The position numbers and the translations under genes are program-made. Shown piece by piece: positions 9,539 to 17,448 of a stretch of DNA of 64,000 nt. The notes under the pieces are model-generated. The model was not told where the DNA came from. It saw only the letters and a program-made list of their open reading frames with translations, and did not search any database. The DNA comes from Sulfobacillus benefaciens (GTDB lineage Bacteria; Bacillota; Sulfobacillia; Sulfobacillales; Sulfobacillaceae): positions 34,526-98,525 of the forward strand of contig PXYT01000006.1 of NCBI GenBank assembly GCA_003023725.1. The letters run 5' to 3'. Position 1 is the stretch's first letter; every line of letters begins with the position of its first letter.

Positions 9539-9579
9539 CCGCAATGGTCGTAAGGTTAGCCGATCATTGCGGTTTTCTT
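9539..9579 (+). terminator. Terminator after spoVT
   Basis: Perfect 8-bp stem CCGCAATG (9539-9546) / CATTGCGG (9565-9572) with an 18-base loop, followed by TTTTCTTT. It also faces the 3' end of the reverse-strand gene at 9617. Confidence 0.75.
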
Positions 9580-9616
9580 TGCAGGTCCCTGCACTTACGG
9601 ATTGATCATCAGCATG

Positions 9617-10189
9617 CTAAACGCCATGCGGCAGTGACGGAGCCGGTTTCAGATGCCAGACATCATAACTCTCGGAGGGAGGAAGGCCAGGAAAATCAAT
9701 TGGATCAAAGTTGAAACGGATGGCGTAGACTTTCCACCGCTCTCGGAAATTTTCGGGAGATTTCTGCCTGGTAAGCCATAGTGTAACAACCTCGGTTGTC
9801 GTCACCCGGGACAGGGGACGAAAGACATGAGTGACACTCAACCGGTAGTCAATCACCGCGCGAGTTGCCGTTTGAGAAAACACAGACTCATTGGCGATAT
9901 GAATTGTGGTTGCCGCCAGACGGGTCTTACTGCCCTGGGATTGCGAGGTGAGTTGTCCCGCTAGCCACCGGGCGAAGAAATCGGCCTGGCTGCCTGAAAC
10001 GACGTAGCGGTTGAGAACGGTCAATTGCCGGGGTGCCGTGTGTGCATTGAAATTTAAGACCGTGTCCAGTACCCGGCCGCTAATTTGCATAAGGGGTTTA
10101 GAGTTGGTTTGAAAACGGTGGTAGCCTAGAATTCCCCCCGGAATCAACAGGGCAAGACTAAAAGAGCCGATAAGCCACCTGTGCCGCAT
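9617..10189 (-). CDS. Membrane-anchored or secreted protein of unknown function
   Basis: 190 aa, not recognised. The start MRHRWLIGSFSLALLIPGG is a positively charged tip followed by one hydrophobic segment, so a signal peptide or N-terminal anchor. The rest is soluble, rich in beta-prone Thr/Val stretches, with no cysteine and no catalytic motif that I can name. On its own strand AAAGGCGG precedes the ATG. It is transcribed against its neighbours spoVT and hemL, and codon use looks like that of its neighbours. A small NTF2-like extracytoplasmic domain is possible but unsupported. Confidence 0.6.
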   Translation of the reverse strand: MRHRWLIGSFSLALLIPGGILGYHRFQTNSKPLMQISGRVLDTVLNFNAHTAPRQLTVLNRYVVSGSQADFFARWLAGQLTSQSQGSKTRLAATTIHIANESVFSQTATRAVIDYRLSVTHVFRPLSRVTTTEVVTLWLTRQKSPENFRERWKVYAIRFNFDPIDFPGLPPSESYDVWHLKPAPSLPHGV

Positions 10190-10366
10190 TACGCTGTCCG
10201 CCTTTCTTTTTCTCAGTATAGGGATTTATGATACAAAGGCAAGGATGAGGAAAATGAAAAACCTCAACAGGTTTATGGCAGAAGACAAACGGGCGGTGTG
10301 TCAGGGTAGAAACAGGTTGACGCGGAACCTTGGTCACCCCCGATTTGAGGACAGGAGGAGAATTTT

Positions 10367-11671
10367 ATGACACTCGCGATAACAGGGTCGTCTAAATCAT
10401 GGTTTGAGCGGGCTGCGCGCGTAATTCCGGGAGGGGTGAATTCACCGGCCCGGTCATTCCGCGCCGTAGGTGGCGACCCCCCCGTGGTCATGGCACGCGG
10501 ATTCGGTCCGTACTTTGAGGATGTCGACGGAAATGTCTACATTGACTATCTGGCCGCTTTTGGACCTCTGATATTAGGCCACGCGCACTCTCGGGTGGTG
10601 GAGGCCTTAAAAGACTACGTCGATAAAGGAACGGTGTGGGGAACACCTGCTGTGAAGGAAATCGAATTGGCGGAAACTCTGGTTGAGTGTATTGATGGAT
10701 TGGACCAAGTTCGCTTCACCTCGACCGGAACCGAGGCTGTGATGTCAGCTATCCGGTTGGCACGCGCTTTTACCGGACGCCCCCTCGTCATCAAATTCGA
10801 AGGGGCGTATCACGGCCACAGTGATGGAATGCTGGTCAAAGCCGGATCGGGTGCTTCGACAGTTGGCACCCAGGACAGCCTCGGTGTTCCGCCGGGGGTG
10901 GTGAACGATGTGATCAGCCTGCCCTATAACGATATCTCAGTTTTGGAAGACACACTCAACAAAATTGGGGACCGGGTCGCATGTGTCTTGGCTGAACCCA
11001 TCGTTGGAAACATGGGCATCGTGCCTCCGCGAGAAGGTTACCTAGAACGTATGAAGGAGCTGGCGCACCAGGCTGGAGCACTATTAATCTTCGACGAAGT
11101 GATTACCGCTTTTCGGTTCCATTATGGATCGGCCGGTTCATGGCTCGGGGTTATTCCGGATCTCTATGCTCTGGGTAAAGCGATAGGGGGCGGATTGCCG
11201 CAAGGGGCCTATGGAGGTCGTTTTGATGTCATGCAGTACGTCTCTCCTCTGGGAGGGATGTTTCAGGCCGGTACTCTGGCAGGCAACCCATTATCTGCGG
11301 TGGCCGGGCTGACAACCCTAAACGTGCTCCGCCAGGAGGCGCCGTATGACAGAATGGATCATCTGGCGGGCATCCTGTCGGATAGTATTATGGATATCGC
11401 CCGAGAGTATGGGCAGCAGGTGACTATCAATCGTGTGGGCTCTGCATTTACCGTGTTTTTCCAACAAGGCCCGGTGTACGATTTCACAACGGCCAAACAG
11501 TCTGACGCCGTTCTATTTGCCAAATTTCATCACTTGATGTTGGAACAGGGAATTTATCTGGCGCCCAGCCGTTTTGAAGCCTGGTTTGTTTCGGCGGCCC
11601 ATACCGACCAGGACATTGAAAGAACGCTGGAGGCATGCCGTGAAAGTTTCAGGCGGCTGAGCCCGGCCTGA
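10367..11671 (+). CDS. hemL: Glutamate-1-semialdehyde 2,1-aminomutase
   Basis: PLP enzyme that converts glutamate-1-semialdehyde to 5-aminolevulinate in the C5 haem pathway. The 434-aa protein has the family blocks PGGVNSPARSF, FTSTGTEAVMSAIRLAR, GAYHGHSD, IFDEVITAFR and the PLP lysine in ALGKAIGGGLPQGAYGG. The start is ATG 10367 with AGGAGGAG upstream. It stands alone, between spoVT and the spoVB-like gene, and not in a hem operon. This breaks the Bacillus order and looks like a local insertion. Confidence 0.95.
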   Translation: MTLAITGSSKSWFERAARVIPGGVNSPARSFRAVGGDPPVVMARGFGPYFEDVDGNVYIDYLAAFGPLILGHAHSRVVEALKDYVDKGTVWGTPAVKEIELAETLVECIDGLDQVRFTSTGTEAVMSAIRLARAFTGRPLVIKFEGAYHGHSDGMLVKAGSGASTVGTQDSLGVPPGVVNDVISLPYNDISVLEDTLNKIGDRVACVLAEPIVGNMGIVPPREGYLERMKELAHQAGALLIFDEVITAFRFHYGSAGSWLGVIPDLYALGKAIGGGLPQGAYGGRFDVMQYVSPLGGMFQAGTLAGNPLSAVAGLTTLNVLRQEAPYDRMDHLAGILSDSIMDIAREYGQQVTINRVGSAFTVFFQQGPVYDFTTAKQSDAVLFAKFHHLMLEQGIYLAPSRFEAWFVSAAHTDQDIERTLEACRESFRRLSPA

Positions 11672-11707
11672 ACTCGCCTGAATCTCTTTCTCTCTTTATG
11701 GCGACTT

Positions 11708-11742
11708 AAAATGAACAGCTCTTGTGCAGGCTTGTTCATTTT
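11708..11742 (+). terminator. Hairpin between hemL and the spoVB-like gene
   Basis: Perfect 10-bp inverted repeat AAAATGAACA (11708-11717) / TGTTCATTTT (11733-11742). The 3' arm ends in TTTT, so it can act as a weak intrinsic terminator in the forward direction. Confidence 0.55.
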
Positions 11743-11799
11743 GTGGTCCTGGGATGAATATCCTCGAGGGAAAGGATAAAGCAGGGCAGGTGGGCGGGT

Positions 11800-13311
11800 A
11801 TGAACAAGAGATCATTGTGGAGGGGTGCTTTTTGGCTGTCCGTCGGCGCACTTGTCTCGAAGTTAATAGGAGCCGTGTATCGTATTTTTCTGCCCAGAAT
11901 TCTGGGAGATTACGGTGTGGGACTGTTTCAGATGGCGTACCCTTTGTATGCTTTGTTATTGGCAATTTCGGTGAACGGAATACCCACTGCTTTATCCAAA
12001 GAAACGGCAGAAAAACTGTCCCACGACGAGATTACAGCAGCGGAACACTTGGCGGCCTGGACGCAAGTGTTTCTTGCCGGCGTTGGTTTGGTCGTGGCTG
12101 CCACTCTGGAGATCCTGGCTCCGTGGGTAGCACGTTACGTTTTCCATGAACCCGCAGCGACGCTTTCCATCCGGGCCCTGGCTCCGGCATTGGTTTTCGT
12201 GGCCTCGGAAGCCGGGTTGCGAGGGTATTTTCAGGGATACCAGGAAATGGCGCCGACGGCCTTGTCGCAAATCTTTGAACAAATCACCCGGGTTGCGGTG
12301 ATGTTTCCGCTGGCTATGTTATGGTTGCCCAGGGGAACCGCATGGGGCGCTGCCGGAGCAACTTTGGGAGCCCCGGTTGGCGCAATGGCCGGGTTGCTGT
12401 TTTTGCTGATAGCCCGGTTGAGAAAAGGTTCTATTGTGCTGACCAGGCCGGTTCCCTGGCGGAGCATGGGCAGACTGATTCGGGTGGCCGTGCCCATGTC
12501 TTTGTCTGGGCTGTTGTTTCCCTTGATGTTTCTTGCTGACTCCATGTTTGTTCCGCAGAGACTGATGAAAAATTCTTTGAGCTTGCACCGCGCCACTGCT
12601 TTGTTTGGGCGACTGAGCGGTGAAGCAATGCCACTCATTAATTTAACCATGGTAGTGGGAGCCGCGCTGGCGGTGTCATTGGTTCCCGCCATTGCTCAGG
12701 CGATGGCGGGTGGTGAGCGCGCTTTGGCCGACAGACGGGTAAATTTGGCACTGCATCTGATTTGGTTGTTCGCTCTACCCATGTCCGGGGGATTAATCAT
12801 CATGGCAAGACCTCTGACTCGAATTTTGTATGGTGGCAGCGGCGCCGCTCATGCTCTCCAGATTCTGGCCATAGGGAGTTCCGTGCTTGCTGTACAACAA
12901 GTCCTGGGTTCATCGCTTCAGGCCAGCGGATATGGGTGGATTCCCGTAAAAAATTTACTGTATGGAACCTTGGTAAAATTTTCGTTGACCTGGTGGCTCA
13001 CGTCCTTGCCCTCCCTGGGTATTCGTGGTGCGGCCCTGGGCACGGTTGCCGCGAGTATCCTTACAGCCTGGCTGAATTGGAAGGATTGGGCGCAAATTGT
13101 GCATTCGCTGGAGAGTCCATTGAAAACCGCGGCCTGGCCCTTTGTGGGAACTGTTGTCATGGCTATGGCAATTCAGACATGGATCGGGTATGATCCCTTT
13201 TCGAGGGGGATGTGGACGACAATCAGTGCGATTTTTGTGGGGATTGCCGTATATTTTATATTAATGGCAGCTTTAGGGGAGTTAAAAGTGTTAAAGGGCT
13301 TGCGGGACTAG
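11800..13311 (+). CDS. SpoVB/YabM-like polysaccharide flippase (MATE/MOP superfamily)
   Basis: 503-aa integral membrane protein with about 14 hydrophobic segments. Family features are the start GAFWLSVGALVSKLIGAVYR, the block LPRILGDYGVGLFQMAYPLY and the motif GYFQGYQEMAPTALSQIFEQ typical of SpoVB/MurJ-like lipid-linked oligosaccharide flippases. Bacillus has yabM at this place, between spoVT and yabN, and the same role in moving a lipid-linked wall or spore-cortex precursor is inferred. The ATG at 11800 has only a weak G-rich ribosome site. SpoVB itself or another MOP flippase cannot be separated by eye. Confidence 0.88.
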   Translation: MNKRSLWRGAFWLSVGALVSKLIGAVYRIFLPRILGDYGVGLFQMAYPLYALLLAISVNGIPTALSKETAEKLSHDEITAAEHLAAWTQVFLAGVGLVVAATLEILAPWVARYVFHEPAATLSIRALAPALVFVASEAGLRGYFQGYQEMAPTALSQIFEQITRVAVMFPLAMLWLPRGTAWGAAGATLGAPVGAMAGLLFLLIARLRKGSIVLTRPVPWRSMGRLIRVAVPMSLSGLLFPLMFLADSMFVPQRLMKNSLSLHRATALFGRLSGEAMPLINLTMVVGAALAVSLVPAIAQAMAGGERALADRRVNLALHLIWLFALPMSGGLIIMARPLTRILYGGSGAAHALQILAIGSSVLAVQQVLGSSLQASGYGWIPVKNLLYGTLVKFSLTWWLTSLPSLGIRGAALGTVAASILTAWLNWKDWAQIVHSLESPLKTAAWPFVGTVVMAMAIQTWIGYDPFSRGMWTTISAIFVGIAVYFILMAALGELKVLKGLRD

Positions 13312-13391
13312 GCTAAAACCCTATATTCTTTGGTATGTCAGGGATAACCTGGTATACTGAGATATCGCTTTGAGGAAAGGAGCCGGGAACG

Positions 13392-14237
13392 TTGCCCAAA
13401 TGGACATTTCGCCCGTCATCCGGGGGGGAGGACCATTTTATTATCGAAGGCCCAGCTCTGGGAAGCAATTTGTATCGCCACTTTGGTGCCTGTTTCCCCG
13501 GGAATTCTCGAGCGATTGTTTTTCCCCATGAGGGAACCCCTACAGAATTAGATTGGCGGGAACTCAAAGAGATAGAGCTGCAACCGGGCGATCGCCTGGA
13601 ACTTCCCGGCAATCCGACATCCATCGGGCCATTGGAGCATGTGATGGCACGCCTCTTGGATGAAGACGGCTGTCCCTGGGATCGTGAACAGACTCCTTTG
13701 TCGTTGGTGCGCTATTTGCTCGACGAGAGTTACGAAGCGGGTGAGGCGCTGGTTGCGGGAGATGAAGCTGGTCTAGCCGATGAACTGGGAGATGTTCTGT
13801 TGCAAGTTGTGTTTCACAGTGCAATCGCCGAACGGTTTTCCATGACTGATGTTGTTGCGAGCCAGGTCGACAAACTGATTAGACGTCACCCCCACGTGTT
13901 TTCAGGCGAACACTGGACGGCGTCAGCGGTGAATGAACAGTGGGAGCGATTGAAAGCATTGGATCCTCCCAGAGAACAATCGGCGGAATGGGTTTACCCT
14001 AGCCTAGCCTGGGCTAGGCGGCTTAGCAAACGGGGTATTGTTCCATCGAGTGACGTTTTTGAGGCCGTTTCCGAGTTCCTGAAGGTTTATATTGGAAATA
14101 ATGAGGGAAAACTGGAAGAAACGCTAGCCGACGCAGCCTGGGCCGTCGCTGATGTAAGCCGACAGCATCATCAGGATGTGGAGTGGTCATTGTGGAAACG
14201 TCTCGCGTTTTTCAACAGGGGCAACACTTTTTCCTAA
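13392..14237 (+). CDS. mazG: MazG-family nucleotide pyrophosphohydrolase
   Basis: Hydrolyses noncanonical or excess NTPs. Start TTG 13392 with AAAGGAGC about 9 bases upstream, 281 aa. A canonical MazG domain begins around residue 78: CPWDREQTPLSLVRYLLDES, with the metal-binding E residues in ESYEAGEAL and the ELGD of DELGDVLLQVVFH. The C-terminal third holds a degenerate second MazG copy (EETLADAAWAVADVSR) in which the metal ligands are partly lost. In Bacillus the gene at this locus, yabN, carries an N-terminal tetrapyrrole-methylase domain. Here it is replaced by about 75 residues with no SAM-binding motif. Confidence 0.9.
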   Translation: MPKWTFRPSSGGEDHFIIEGPALGSNLYRHFGACFPGNSRAIVFPHEGTPTELDWRELKEIELQPGDRLELPGNPTSIGPLEHVMARLLDEDGCPWDREQTPLSLVRYLLDESYEAGEALVAGDEAGLADELGDVLLQVVFHSAIAERFSMTDVVASQVDKLIRRHPHVFSGEHWTASAVNEQWERLKALDPPREQSAEWVYPSLAWARRLSKRGIVPSSDVFEAVSEFLKVYIGNNEGKLEETLADAAWAVADVSRQHHQDVEWSLWKRLAFFNRGNTFS

Positions 14238-14321
14238 AGGACAGAGGATTTTTTCTTGATCTTGGCGAATAACGAGCATGAACCGCAACAAATTTGAGTG
14301 AATGATACAGGAGGGATGGTC

Positions 14322-14597
14322 TTGAATAAAGCGGATTTGGTGTCAAGCGTGGCGGATCGGGCTGGAATGAGCAAGAAGGATGCGGAACGAGCGGTGAACG
14401 CGATGGTCGAAGCGATTGAAGAAGCCTTGACCAAAGGGGACAAGGTTTCTCTCGTGGGTTTTGGGACGTTCGAAGTGCGTGAAAGGGCTGCTCGAATTGG
14501 ACGTAATCCCCGGACAGGTGACACCCTGGAAATTGCGGGAGGCAAGGTGCCTGCGTTTAAAGCTGGCAAAGCCCTGAAGGAGTCCGTAGCCAAATAA
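14322..14597 (+). CDS. hup: HU-family histone-like DNA-binding protein
   Basis: 91-aa nucleoid protein that bends and compacts DNA. Starts MNKADLVSSVADRAGMSKKD and contains the signature GFGTFEVRERAARIGRNPRT, followed by the beta-arm tip and PAFKAGKALKESV. The start is TTG 14322. AGGAGGG at 14309-14315 abuts the in-frame ATG at 14316, leaving no spacing, but is 6 bases from the TTG, and the family begins at this residue. A strong terminator follows. Confidence 0.95.
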   Translation: MNKADLVSSVADRAGMSKKDAERAVNAMVEAIEEALTKGDKVSLVGFGTFEVRERAARIGRNPRTGDTLEIAGGKVPAFKAGKALKESVAK

Positions 14598-14610
14598 TTT
14601 GGCAATACGT

Positions 14611-14637
14611 AGCCCTGCACTCTGCAGGGCTTTTTTT
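14611..14637 (+). terminator. Intrinsic terminator after HU
   Basis: Perfect 9-bp stem AGCCCTGCA/TGCAGGGCT with a CTC loop (14611-14631), followed by six further T. Confidence 0.93.
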
Positions 14638-14784
14638 AGTGGAAAACGTCCAGTCAAGACAAGGGAAGGCAAGGGGGAATCGTGCTCCGTGACAAATATG
14701 CCGAAACGACCGGCTCGATTACCCAGGGCATTACTCAACAATATTGCCGAGTCTTGCAATGATAAGGAGAGGGTGGGGGGCAGT

Positions 14785-14892
14785 ATGAACAAATACATGG
14801 TTCGGCTTGACGACGGCAGCCCGCTTTTCTCTTCATTCCGAAAAACAGGGGATTGTTGCGAGCATTCAGAGAGAGAAGAGGGATTTATTTGA
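14785..14892 (+). CDS. Possible 35-aa small protein or leader upstream of rqcP
   Basis: ATG at 14785 preceded by a G-rich ribosome site (GAGGGTGGGGGG). The product MNKYMVRLDDGSPLFSSFRK continues to residue 35 and its TGA (14890-14892) overlaps the TTG start of rqcP. No family is recognised. The overlap suggests that translating it could couple to rqcP, but it could equally be chance. Confidence 0.3.
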   Translation: MNKYMVRLDDGSPLFSSFRKTGDCCEHSEREEGFI

Positions 14893-15128
14893 GGATTGAT
14901 AAGTTTTTAAAGGTGAGCCGCATGATCAAACGCAGGACTCTAGCCAATGAGATCTGTGACAAGGGGCGGGTTTTCGTCAATGGCAAAGTAGTCAAAGCAG
15001 GTTATGAGGTTCATGTCGGTGATCAGATAGAGGTGCACTTGCCCGCTGGAACCAGGCGTGTGGTTATCGACCGGATTGCGGAAAACATTCCTGCCAACCG
15101 GGCTTCAGAACTCTTTCACGAGGTCTAG
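14889..15128 (+). CDS. rqcP: RqcP/YabO, S4-domain ribosome quality-control factor
   Basis: 79-aa S4 RNA-binding protein. Family members bind stalled 50S subunits with RqcH and promote alanine tailing. The S4 domain reads MRIDKFLKVSRMIKRRTLAN, then DKGRVFVNGKVVKAGYEVHVGD. The TTG at 14889 is chosen because the domain begins at that residue and AGAGAAGAGGGA lies just upstream. The Bacillus order yabO-yabP-yabQ is kept. Confidence 0.92.
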   Translation: MRIDKFLKVSRMIKRRTLANEICDKGRVFVNGKVVKAGYEVHVGDQIEVHLPAGTRRVVIDRIAENIPANRASELFHEV

Positions 15129-15183
15129 CTCAAAGATTTTTGGCATAGTCTTCTATGACATCCCAGGAAAGTGAGGCCATGTC

Positions 15184-15468
15184 ATGGCGGACGAAAAACG
15201 TGAAAGAGCGCGCCATCACGCGCTTACACTGACGAACCGGGCGCAATTGTCCATTGAAGGGGTGCAGCATGTTGAGAATTTTGATGACGACGTGATTTTG
15301 CTGTCTACAGATATGGGAATTCTGACGATCAAAGGGCATAAATTACGTATTCAGCAACTCGATTTGGATTCAGGCAGTTTTATCGCCGAGGGTGACATCG
15401 ACTCACTTATCTATTCCCGGAAAAGGTCTGCTAAAGCCGAGGGAACCTGGGCCCGGTTGTGGCGTTAG
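15184..15468 (+). CDS. yabP: Sporulation protein YabP
   Basis: 94-aa conserved sporulation protein with the family core LTLTNRAQLSIEGVQHVENF, followed by TDMGILTIKGHKLRIQQLD. In Bacillus it is sigma-E dependent and needed for normal spore formation, with no biochemical role known. It sits between rqcP and yabQ and was probably co-transcribed with yabQ (14 bases apart). Confidence 0.92.
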   Translation: MADEKRERARHHALTLTNRAQLSIEGVQHVENFDDDVILLSTDMGILTIKGHKLRIQQLDLDSGSFIAEGDIDSLIYSRKRSAKAEGTWARLWR

Positions 15469-15482
15469 GAGGGAGGGGTGTG

Positions 15483-15929
15483 ATGTTGCCCCTGGTGAGC
15501 ATCCAGGCCTGGGTTTTAACCGGAATGGCACTAGGCTTTTTTTCGACGTTATATGGCGCTATGCGGTCTGAATGGCACATATGGCGGATTTGTGCACATA
15601 TTTTGGACTGGTTGTGGTTTGTGTTTGCTGCGATCTTTATTCTTGGGGTTTATTTCTGGACAGGCTGGGGTGCCTTTCGCATGTGGAGCATGCCAATCAT
15701 GGCCTTGGGATACGGCCTGTGGGTCTGGATGGCAGCACCATTGGCCTTTCGCGCCGTGTCGAAATTGTTGTCTATGGAAGCCCGTGTAGTGTTTTATATC
15801 ACATACCCGCTTCGTGGATTCACTCTAGGTATCCGAGGCATCTATAACAAATTCCGGGATGGTATAACCAGAAGACTCCACACGACCAAAAAACCCCCGT
15901 CTCCTCCTCCAAATTCTCCCCAAATGTAG
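15483..15929 (+). CDS. yabQ: Sporulation membrane protein YabQ
   Basis: 148-aa membrane protein with four hydrophobic segments (roughly residues 5-25, 38-62, 68-90 and 92-110) and a basic, Pro-rich tail. The frame is open from 15459, but the ATG at 15483 follows the strong AGGAGGGAGGGG placed just behind the yabP stop. In Bacillus YabQ localises to the forespore membranes and is required for cortex formation. Assignment rests on size, topology and position after yabP. Confidence 0.85.
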   Translation: MLPLVSIQAWVLTGMALGFFSTLYGAMRSEWHIWRICAHILDWLWFVFAAIFILGVYFWTGWGAFRMWSMPIMALGYGLWVWMAAPLAFRAVSKLLSMEARVVFYITYPLRGFTLGIRGIYNKFRDGITRRLHTTKKPPSPPPNSPQM

Positions 15930-15958
15930 TGACGAACACTTGGAGAGTCCTTTATAAT
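15929..15958 (+). promoter_or_regulatory. Probable sigma-A promoter for HTH-divIC
   Basis: GTGACG (15929-15934), 18 bases, TATAAT (15953-15958). It begins at the last base of yabQ and would start transcription about 70 bases before the HTH gene, just ahead of the DnaA-box-like cluster. Confidence 0.5.
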
Positions 15959-15989
15959 GAAAAGGTCATGTAGTCATTTTGTCATAATT

Positions 15990-16021
15990 TTGTACACAGG
16001 TTGTACACAGTCTGTGGATAA
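15990..16021. promoter_or_regulatory. Cluster of three DnaA-box-like sites
   Basis: TTGTACACA at 15990-15998 and again at 16001-16009 (11-base period), then TGTGGATAA at 16013-16021, which is an exact TTATCCACA box on the other strand. The two direct copies differ from the consensus TTATNCACA at one base. The cluster lies between the TATAAT and the ATG of the HTH gene. Confidence 0.5.
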
Positions 16022-16033
16022 CCGGGAGAAACC

Positions 16034-16267
16034 ATGCAAATTGAAATTCGGGGTCTGGAGAAACTCTCGTTCCGGGAACGGCAAGTGGTGGCGTTAAAGG
16101 AAACTGGCGTTTCCAGTGACGCAGTGGCTAAACGATTGGGGCTCTCTCCGGCTACCGTTGCGACTCTTTACAGTCGGGCCAAAACGAAAGGTTATCAGGT
16201 TGTACTGGTGATAAGCGGGGATCCATTGGGGGTCATGGCTGAAGAGGAGGAAGGGGAGGACATTTAG
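16034..16267 (+). CDS. Small sigma-70 region 4-like helix-turn-helix protein
   Basis: 77 aa. The centre LSFRERQVVALKETGVSSDA then AKRLGLSPATVATLYSRAKT matches the HTH shared by sigma-70 region 4 and LuxR-type regulators, so it should bind DNA. It has no other domain, and the tail is a short acidic run (AEEEEGED). It overlaps the GTG of divIC by one base, so the two are translationally linked. Bacillus has no gene between yabQ and divIC. A role in controlling division or sporulation genes is inference from position only. Confidence 0.7.
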   Translation: MQIEIRGLEKLSFRERQVVALKETGVSSDAVAKRLGLSPATVATLYSRAKTKGYQVVLVISGDPLGVMAEEEEGEDI

Positions 16268-16560
16268 TGGCGGTTGAGAAAAAAGTGGCCTTGGAGAAAA
16301 AGAAGAGATTTCGCTGGCGTTGGAAGTGGAAGCGGCTTATTACTCTCTTTGCGCTGGCCTACCTAGGATTTTGGAGCATCCAGTCTGGGCTGCATATTTG
16401 GGTTTTGAGTCATGATGAGGCGAGCTTGACTCACAATATCCAAGTGGTGCAATCACAAGATACGCGGCTAAATCAGGATATTAGAGAACTCCGGAATCCG
16501 GCCATGGTCAAAAAAATGATTACGGGGCAAATACCCGTTCCTAATGCCAACGTACCGTAA
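16267..16560 (+). CDS. divIC: DivIC/FtsB-type septum formation initiator
   Basis: 97-aa bitopic membrane protein of the divisome. A very basic N-terminal tip (KKKRFRWRWKWKR), one transmembrane helix (about residues 24-44) and an extracytoplasmic coiled coil (about 50-80) ending RELRNPAMVKKMI form the family layout. The start is GTG at 16267, overlapping the HTH gene. It takes the Bacillus divIC position between yabQ and yabR. The extreme Trp/Arg/Lys content of the tip is unusual. Confidence 0.85.
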   Translation: MAVEKKVALEKKKRFRWRWKWKRLITLFALAYLGFWSIQSGLHIWVLSHDEASLTHNIQVVQSQDTRLNQDIRELRNPAMVKKMITGQIPVPNANVP

Positions 16561-16634
16561 TCAAGCTGGATTAGCCATGATGGGTGATATTTCCTATGTC
16601 TGGAGCTAACCGAGGTGAGCGGCTTTATCGACGA

Positions 16635-16663
16635 TTGACAGGTGCGCCGCCGGCATTTATAAT
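16635..16663 (+). promoter_or_regulatory. Consensus sigma-A promoter for yabR and tRNA-Leu
   Basis: TTGACA (16635-16640), exactly 17 bases, TATAAT (16658-16663). This is a perfect housekeeping promoter 51 bases upstream of yabR. The tRNA-Leu gene starts only 9 bases after yabR and ends at a terminator, so both probably share this transcript. Confidence 0.88.
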
Positions 16664-16714
16664 ATTCACAACGTGAGGCTAGTTATGTTTTAGTAGGAGG
16701 ACTATATAAGACGT

Positions 16715-17140
16715 ATGCCGTCTGAACTTGAAGTTGGGCAGGTCGTTGAAGGAACTATAAGCGGTATAGCGCCTTTTGGTGCTTTTGTTGTTTTGCCCAC
16801 AGGAAAGACTGGGCTGGTTCATATCTCGGAAGTGGCAGATGCATACGTTAAAGACATCAAGGATTACCTGAAAGAAAGCGATAAGGTTACCGTGAAGGTT
16901 TTATCGATGGATCCTTCCGGTAAAATTGCGCTTTCTATTCGTCAGGCTTTGCCCAAAGCACAGCGAGAAGGCACGTCAACGCGCGAAACCCCGCATCGCG
17001 AACGCCGGTCTGGCGGATCTTCTTCTCAACCGTCATTTGAAGACAAAATGCAGCGGTTTATGAAAGACAGTGAGGACCGATTGCAGGATTTGCGGAGAAA
17101 TACGGAATCGAAACGGGGCGGCCGTGGAGCGAGCCGCTGA
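16715..17140 (+). CDS. yabR: YabR, S1-domain RNA-binding protein
   Basis: 141 aa. Residues 4-77 are a classical S1 domain (VGQVVEGTISGIAPFGAFVV, then GLVHISEVADAYVKDI and VKVLSMDPSGKIALSIRQ). The remainder is an Arg/Ser/Gln-rich basic tail, likely disordered and RNA-binding. The ATG at 16715 is 14 bases from AGGAGG (16695-16700), longer than usual. An in-frame ATA at 16706 is better spaced but a rare start. Position after divIC matches Bacillus. Confidence 0.92.
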   Translation: MPSELEVGQVVEGTISGIAPFGAFVVLPTGKTGLVHISEVADAYVKDIKDYLKESDKVTVKVLSMDPSGKIALSIRQALPKAQREGTSTRETPHRERRSGGSSSQPSFEDKMQRFMKDSEDRLQDLRRNTESKRGGRGASR

Positions 17141-17149
17141 ATAGTATTT

Positions 17150-17238
17150 GCCGGGATGGCGGAATAGGCAGACGCAGAGGACTTAAAATCCTCCGGGCAG
17201 GAATGCTCGTACCGGTTCAAGTCCGGTTCCCGGCACCA
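17150..17238 (+). tRNA. tRNA-Leu(TAA)
   Basis: 89-base class II tRNA with encoded CCA. The acceptor stem GCCGGGA (17150-17156) pairs with TCCCGGC before ACCA. The anticodon stem GAGGA/TCCTC (17177-17181, 17189-17193) encloses CTTAAAA, giving anticodon TAA at 17184-17186. A long variable arm and the T-loop GGTTCAAGTCC are present. It reads UUA leucine codons. Confidence 0.96.
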
Positions 17239-17269
17239 AAATTTACGCGTTAATTACGCGTAATTTTTT
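17239..17269 (+). terminator. Terminator after tRNA-Leu
   Basis: An AT-rich 5' arm ending TTTACGCG pairs with CGCGTAATT across a TTAATTA loop (one mismatch), followed by TTTTTTC. It starts directly behind the tRNA CCA. Confidence 0.85.
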
Positions 17270-17448
17270 CTGCTTCTTAAGATTTTTCTCATGTTCCCCT
17301 CGTAATGTTTATAACGTTAAGAACGATCAGCCAGACAGACAAACGGCAATGAATGACCGTGGTAAACCTTCTGGGTTATTTCCGAAAGAAACTCCCCGGA
17401 CGCTGCGAAACATTTATTATGGGTATAGAGATATCGAGGGGGATTTGA

